From: Deltaproteobacteria bacterium
GTDB lineage: Bacteria; Desulfobacterota; Desulfobacteria; Desulfobacterales; ETH-SRB1
Assembly: GCA_019314185.1 (NCBI GenBank)
Contig: JAFCZU010000102.1
Location: forward strand, 1-10,596
DNA length: 10,596 bases
Direction of reading: 5' to 3'
In this document: one piece after another, positions 8,115-10,596 of the stretch
Layout of the letters: each line of letters opens with the position of its first letter
Position numbering within the stretch: position 1 is the first letter of the stretch
The notes under the pieces: generated by a model
Database searches by the model: none
The model's input: the letters and a program-made list of their open reading frames with translations, nothing else
Told to the model about the DNA's origin: nothing
Translations under genes and position numbers: made by a program

Positions 8115-8132
8115 GAAAGGCTACAACCTTTG
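8115..8132 (+). promoter_or_regulatory. Ribosome binding site and TTG start of yidD, within a small hairpin
   Basis: GAAAGG at 8115-8120 lies 9 bases before the TTG at 8130. AAAGG (8116-8120) can pair with CCTTT (8127-8131) around a 6-base loop, covering both the ribosome binding site and the first bases of the start codon. The stem has only 5 base pairs, so its effect may be small. Confidence 0.35.
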
Positions 8133-8546
8133 AAAAAGATTATTAATCCGCTCATAATATTGATGGTATTTATCAGTTTGAGTGTTATCTGTTATGGAGG
8201 GGATAGCGATTCATTTGCGCCATGGGAGTTTAATAATTCAGGGTCGGAAGAAAAAGCTGAAGCATCTTCCTCTTTTCCAGGACATTCGTTGCGACATATT
8301 GAAATACTTTGGAGATACATATCTTCGGTTGATGGAGATCGCTGTCCCATGCATCCCACATGTTCTGCGTACAGCCTTAAGGTAATCAAAGAGCACGGCT
8401 TTTTTATTGGATTCATGATGACTGCGGACAGGCTCATCCACGAAGGAAGCGAAATGGACTATGCGCCGCTTGTCAAGGTAGGAGATAGATACAAATTCTA
8501 CGATCCAGTCAGCAATAATGATTTTTGGTGGTATGAATTGTATTAA
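8130..8546 (+). CDS. yidD: YidD-family protein with an N-terminal signal peptide
   Basis: The protein has 138 residues from TTG 8130. This start gives a proper signal sequence (MKKIINPLIILMVFISLSVI), whereas the first in-frame ATG (8163) would remove the positive n-region. After a poorly conserved spacer, the YidD/DUF37 core starts at about residue 52. It shows RCPMHPTCSAYSLKVIKEHG, matching the family pattern C-x-x-x-P-T-C-S-x-Y with both cysteines, then GFMMTADRL. Classical YidD is about 85 residues long, sits between rnpA and yidC, and helps YidC insert membrane proteins. This copy is longer, has its own export signal, lacks that gene context and sits behind a TPR/membrane gene. It may therefore be a specialised paralogue acting on the far side of the membrane (inference). 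The expected RC.P segment after RL is replaced by HEGSEMDYAPLVKVG, so the C-terminal part is divergent. Confidence 0.85.
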   Translation: MKKIINPLIILMVFISLSVICYGGDSDSFAPWEFNNSGSEEKAEASSSFPGHSLRHIEILWRYISSVDGDRCPMHPTCSAYSLKVIKEHGFFIGFMMTADRLIHEGSEMDYAPLVKVGDRYKFYDPVSNNDFWWYELY

Positions 8547-8558
8547 TATGTACAATAT

Positions 8559-8579
8559 ATCATATTGAAAATATATGAT
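8559..8579. repeat. AT-rich inverted repeat just after yidD
   Basis: ATCATAT (8559-8565) and ATATGAT (8573-8579) form a 7-base-pair stem with a 7-base loop, 13 bases after the yidD stop. It is too AT-rich and lacks a T-run, so it is only a weak terminator candidate. Confidence 0.3.
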
Positions 8580-8633
8580 TATTTAAAGCACACTGTCAAG
8601 AAATGAATAATAAAAACATGGATAGAAATTTAG

Positions 8634-8665
8634 AGAATTCAATTTGGTTGAAGGAATTGAATTCT
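8634..8665. repeat. Perfect 11-base inverted repeat
   Basis: AGAATTCAATT (8634-8644) and AATTGAATTCT (8655-8665) pair perfectly around the 10-base loop TGGTTGAAGG. It lies between the + strand yidD and the minus-strand HigA remnant. It may be a bidirectional terminator or a protein binding site. There is no strong T-tract, only TTGATATTTTATT on the right side. Confidence 0.45.
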
Positions 8666-8722
8666 TGATATTTTATTCAGATTTAATCATCGTTAGTAAC
8701 ATTTTAAAATTTTTGACGGCTT

Positions 8723-8970
8723 TTAAAGTGTGTGGTTCATTCGCAGATCATATTCAGTTTGCAGATTTAGCCAAAACCGAGCTTTAACCCCAAAATAGCG
8801 CTGTAGCCTCAAGGTTGTGTCGGTAGTAATAGACCTTTTTCCATTTACAATTTCACTTATCCTATTGGGGGGACTGAAATATCCCGATAAAGCTGGTTAA
8901 TGGCTCTAAAAAATCCTTACGAAGGATTTCATCCGGTTTTATTGGATCAAGATTTTTTTGTGGGCTTTAC
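8723..8970 (-). pseudogene. higA: Decayed HigA-type antitoxin gene (XRE-family HTH), three frame breaks
   Basis: Read on the minus strand, three frames together give a HigA-like protein of about 82 codons. Frame a holds NLDPIKPDEILRKDFLEPL, like the HigA start (PIHPGEILREEFLEPL). Frame b holds QLYRDISVPP, and frame c holds RISEIVNGKRSITTDTTLR followed by YFGVKARFWLNLQTEYDLR, the HTH end and C-terminus of HigA. The joins lie in an A-run near 8957, near 8898 (TTAACCAG) and near 8865 (CCCCCCAATAGG); each is explained by one missing base. A good AAGGAG (complement of 8977-8982) is followed 6 bases later by GTA at 8970, where ATG or GTG is expected, so the start is lost too. HigA normally binds DNA and neutralises the HigB toxin encoded just upstream; no intact higB is present. 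Errors in homopolymer runs could mimic two of the breaks, but not the stop in frame a together with the lost start. Confidence 0.75.
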
Positions 8971-9111
8971 GGGGCGCTCCTTGATATATTAGTTAATTAC
9001 TTTGCAATAAATTTATTTTCCTTTGGGCACTTTCGTGACGATCCTAATCTTTACAATAGATTGTATTCGATATGTCAATATATGAAAGAGTGCCCCGGAA
9101 TTTCCCACCAA
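8971..9111 (-). other. Leader of the HigA remnant, possible trace of higB
   Basis: Where an intact higB of about 280 bases would be expected, only about 140 bases separate the HigA remnant from the next gene. One minus-strand frame near 9000-9035 gives QRKINLLQ, vaguely like the RKL..L stretch of HigB toxins. This is far too short to be sure. The region also holds the promoter listed separately. Confidence 0.25.
9050..9078 (-). promoter_or_regulatory. Sigma-70-like promoter pointing at the HigA remnant
   Basis: On the minus strand TTGACA (complement of 9073-9078) is followed after 17 bases by TGTAAA (complement of 9050-9055), 4 of 6 matches to TATAAT. It lies about 80 bases upstream of the lost higA start, where a higBA promoter would be if most of higB had been deleted. 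Confidence 0.4.
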
Positions 9112-9633
9112 TCAATACGATGAAGTCTGCTTCATCTCACGAAAGCGAGCGATCCTTTCTTTTATGTATATAGGGTTTATTATCTTTGCCTGATTGTACA
9201 ATTCCAGTGCCTCGGTCTTCCTTTCTAGTTTGAAACAAACAACCGATAGGTTGCATATCGCTTTAACGTATTTAGGATCAAGCTCAATTGCTCTTCTGAA
9301 GTATTCTTCGGCAAGGTGAAGCTGATTTTGTTTCAAATACACTACCCCAAGATTATTATAACTGATAGGATACTCTGGGGTAAGTGTTATGGCCTCTCTA
9401 TAGTATTTTATCGCTGCCTCATATTTTCGGAGTTTGTAAAAATAGAATCCTATGCTGTTACATATCTTTCCGTTGTGGGGAGTTTCACTGAGTTCATCCA
9501 ACATAAAAGATAATTGTTCATCAGAAGTTCTGTTGCTGTTCAGAAGATTCTCCTTAGTAGTGAGATCGTCTCCCGAAATTGCGTGCGATACAGTTACCAG
9601 CATCAACAAAAGAGTCATTATAAGGTGTTTCAT
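9112..9633 (-). CDS. Small exported TPR protein
   Basis: The protein has 173 residues. A signal peptide (MKHLIMTLLLMLVTVSHA, cleavage near SHA|ISG) opens it. Three TPR units follow at about residues 55-155: GKICNSIGFYFYKLRKYEAA, then ISYNNLGVVYLKQNQLHLAE and KAICNLSVVCFKLERKTEAL. The 34-residue spacing and the usual Ala, Gly, Tyr and Pro positions (AITLTPEYP, AIELDPKYV) are clear. There is no catalytic domain, so it is most likely a periplasmic scaffold or adaptor. ATG 9633 was chosen because it gives the full signal peptide; no good ribosome binding site is seen, so the start is less certain than the frame. It lies 149 bases downstream of the PEGA lipoprotein gene on the same strand and may be co-transcribed with it. 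Confidence 0.85.
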   Translation of the reverse strand: MKHLIMTLLLMLVTVSHAISGDDLTTKENLLNSNRTSDEQLSFMLDELSETPHNGKICNSIGFYFYKLRKYEAAIKYYREAITLTPEYPISYNNLGVVYLKQNQLHLAEEYFRRAIELDPKYVKAICNLSVVCFKLERKTEALELYNQAKIINPIYIKERIARFREMKQTSSY

Positions 9634-9782
9634 CTGAGGCCGACGTTTTTTAGCTTCCCCAATTGTTAAAGGATATTGGAGGGTAATAGTGTAATGAAGT
9701 TGAGATCAATAAAAAGGTCAAGTCCATATTTTACCTGCCCTTGATTATCTGTACTCGAATGTGGATTTTCTTCTGATAGGCC
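9634..9782. other. 149-base gap between the two minus-strand genes
   Basis: No terminator hairpin was seen. On the minus strand TTGACC (complement of 9716-9721) could be a -35, but the matching -10 (TTCATT) is poor. The gap is long for a tight operon, so the TPR gene may have its own weak promoter. Confidence 0.3.
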
Positions 9783-10208
9783 TTAGAGAATAGGCTCGAA
9801 GTCAGGATGAAGCAAATTTAACATACTCTGTTTTTCTTCAAGCTTCTCAAGCTCAAATTCTTGTTCCTCCTGGTAGCCAAGAATCCAAACAAATGGGAAT
9901 AGAACTAAAGCACCACCTATACAAGGGCCGACTTGGAATTCACTTTTTCTTAGCTTGGTTTCAAAATCCCTATATCCTTTTTTCTTAAGTTTGAGCGTCT
10001 TTGATGAGCCTGCAATAGCGGTGTCGGAGTATTGTAATGGAGTTACACCTTTTCGCACATTATCAATATAGACTTCAGCACCTTCCGGTCTACTCTTTAT
10101 TAAAGTCTTGCTTGCACAGCCTACAGCGAAGAAATTAAGCACGACAAAACAAATCAACAGCCTACAACTTTTTGAACTCTTCATTTTCTGTAATGACAGG
10201 ATGAACAT
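9783..10208 (-). CDS. PEGA-domain lipoprotein with a membrane segment
   Basis: The protein has 141 residues from ATG 10208, chosen because AGGAGG (complement of 10215-10220) lies 6 bases upstream; an in-frame GTG at 10238 has no such site. The N-terminus is a long lipoprotein signal ending in the lipobox-like FAVGC, with the lipidated residue at Cys31. A PEGA domain follows directly (SRPEGAEVYIDN, then KGVTPLQY and LKLKKKGYRDFE). This small beta domain is common in surface and periplasmic proteins. At about residues 93-112 a hydrophobic stretch (GPCIGGALVLFPFVWILGYQ) could cross or dip into the membrane, and a charged helical tail ends the protein. PEGA plus this short GxxLxxFP segment is a familiar pattern for small envelope lipoproteins; the exact function is unknown. 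Confidence 0.85.
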   Translation of the reverse strand: MFILSLQKMKSSKSCRLLICFVVLNFFAVGCASKTLIKSRPEGAEVYIDNVRKGVTPLQYSDTAIAGSSKTLKLKKKGYRDFETKLRKSEFQVGPCIGGALVLFPFVWILGYQEEQEFELEKLEEKQSMLNLLHPDFEPIL

Positions 10209-10214
10209 TTTTGC

Positions 10215-10220
10215 CCTCCT
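10215..10220 (-). promoter_or_regulatory. Ribosome binding site deciding the PEGA lipoprotein start
   Basis: AGGAGG on the minus strand, 6 bases before ATG 10208, favours this start over the upstream GTG at 10238. Confidence 0.65.
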
Positions 10221-10288
10221 TTCGAAAAAATGGTTCACTCATCACGTCCCATATGAACGTGCCATTTTGGTTTTGGTGAAATAAAATA

Positions 10289-10317
10289 TCAATAACAAAA
10301 AATGGGCTTTGTGTCAA
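10289..10317 (-). promoter_or_regulatory. Candidate promoter of the PEGA lipoprotein gene
   Basis: On the minus strand TTGACA (complement of 10312-10317) is a perfect -35. With a 17-base spacer the -10 would be TATTGA (complement of 10289-10294), only 3 of 6 matches. The position, about 80 bases before the gene start, is sensible. Confidence 0.35.
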
Positions 10318-10356
10318 GGGGCTTTGCGGGATGTTGTTTGACTAGCGAGGAAGTTA

Positions 10357-10376
10357 GGGGTTGAATTTAGGCGTTT
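10357..10376 (-). repeat. Right arm of the 20-base inverted repeat (partner at 7043-7062)
   Basis: This is the exact reverse complement of 7043-7062. It lies in the divergent gap beyond the PEGA gene, close to a small palindrome (TTTTTCGTCGAAAAA at about 10400-10414). Confidence 0.75.
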
Positions 10377-10492
10377 CTTTTTTCATTTATAATTGTCTCT
10401 TTTTCGTCGAAAAACAACATAAGGGACATTAGTTTATAAGTTGACAGGGTGCTTGAACTCTGATTCTGGTTTGCATGCCACACCAGTCAAGA

Positions 10493-10513
10493 AAGAATGA
10501 TTGCAAACAAAAC
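10493..10513 (+). repeat. 21-base exact copy of the CHAT gene start region
   Basis: These 21 bases are identical to 3757-3777, which spans the last bases before the CHAT-gene ATG and its first codons (MIANKT). A match of this length is not expected by chance in 10 kb. Confidence 0.8.
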
Positions 10514-10596
10514 AGCTCGTTATTCGTTGGCAATTGCATTAAATATTGTATACTGCACAAAAATACGGGAATTTGTGATTCATGATCCTGACCTGG
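10497..10596 (+). CDS. Possible start of a further gene sharing MIANKT with the CHAT protein
   Basis: ATG 10497 opens a frame of 33 codons that runs off the window: MIANKTARYSLAIALNIVYC and 13 more residues. The first six residues match the CHAT protein exactly and the next ones loosely (IKFSALLL versus ARYSLAIAL), which hints at a related exported protein. The hydrophobic core is short and broken by Tyr, Cys and Lys, and the ribosome binding site is weak (AAGAAAG). The same bases include a good promoter, so this could instead be a duplicated fragment ahead of another gene. Confidence 0.3.
   Translation, partial: MIANKTARYSLAIALNIVYCTKIREFVIHDPDL
10527..10554 (+). promoter_or_regulatory. Sigma-70-like promoter at the right edge
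   Basis: TTGGCA (10527-10532), a 16-base spacer and TATACT (10549-10554) make the best + strand promoter match I found. Transcription would start near 10561. An ATG at 10582 could begin a downstream gene outside the window. Confidence 0.4.

Larger units (their letters stand above)
8547..8722. other. AT-rich convergent intergenic region
   Basis: This is the space between the ends of yidD (+) and the HigA remnant (-). It contains the two inverted repeats listed separately and no open frame of note. Confidence 0.4.
10209..10496. other. 288-base gap upstream of the PEGA gene
   Basis: It holds the PEGA ribosome binding site and promoter candidate, the right repeat arm and a short palindrome. There is also a TTGACA at 10441-10446 on the + strand whose possible -10 (TTCTGG) is poor. 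No gene was seen. Confidence 0.4.

Noticed and set aside
8182..8555. Alternative frames over yidD, including a 105-codon antisense frame
   Set aside because: The yidD frame carries the family motif, so the others are shadows.
9694..9744. A 16-codon ORF after GGAGGG on the + strand between the two minus-strand genes
   Set aside because: It is very short, its product has no signal or motif, and the purine-rich box can occur by chance.

Overview
The window looks like a chromosomal segment from a Gram-negative, moderately AT-rich bacterium. This rests on Sec signal peptides on almost every protein, a lipobox on one, a YidD-family protein, and periplasm-style TPR, WD40 and PEGA domains. The mix of WD40-caspase, TPR-CHAT and TPR-plus-YidD genes would suit Nitrospirota, Desulfobacterota or a related lineage, but the sequence alone does not fix the phylum.

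Left part (1-6916, + strand): the tail of an unidentified gene (1-150) and a 283-base gap that holds one tiny ORF behind a very good ribosome binding site. Then come two large genes 42 bases apart. The first (434-3718) encodes an exported protein with about 14 WD40 units, a linker, an Ig-like domain and a C-terminal caspase-like (peptidase C14) domain with an intact His/Cys dyad. The second (3761-6916) encodes an exported TPR array, a coiled coil and a C-terminal CHAT domain, also with an intact His/Cys pair. Two different clan CD protease-like effectors, each joined to a repeat-based sensor platform and each with a signal peptide, form a probable operon. This is the most interesting feature of the window.

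Middle (6917-8546, + strand): an intergenic block with one copy of a 20-base inverted repeat. It is followed by a TPR/membrane protein (7142-8065) and an unusual YidD-family protein with its own signal peptide (8130-8546), probably co-transcribed. The yidD gene starts at TTG, and its ribosome binding site and start can fold into a small hairpin.

Right part (8547-10596): AT-rich inverted repeats after yidD, then a decayed HigA-type antitoxin gene on the minus strand with three frame breaks and a lost start codon. A small exported TPR protein and a PEGA-domain lipoprotein follow, both on the minus strand. The last 390 bases contain the second copy of the 20-base inverted repeat and a 21-base exact repeat of the start region of the CHAT gene, which opens a reading frame running off the window. 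A good sigma-70-like promoter also lies there.

No tRNA, rRNA, CRISPR array or transposase gene was seen. The toxin-antitoxin remnant and dispersed repeats suggest that the right part is an accessory, rearranged zone.
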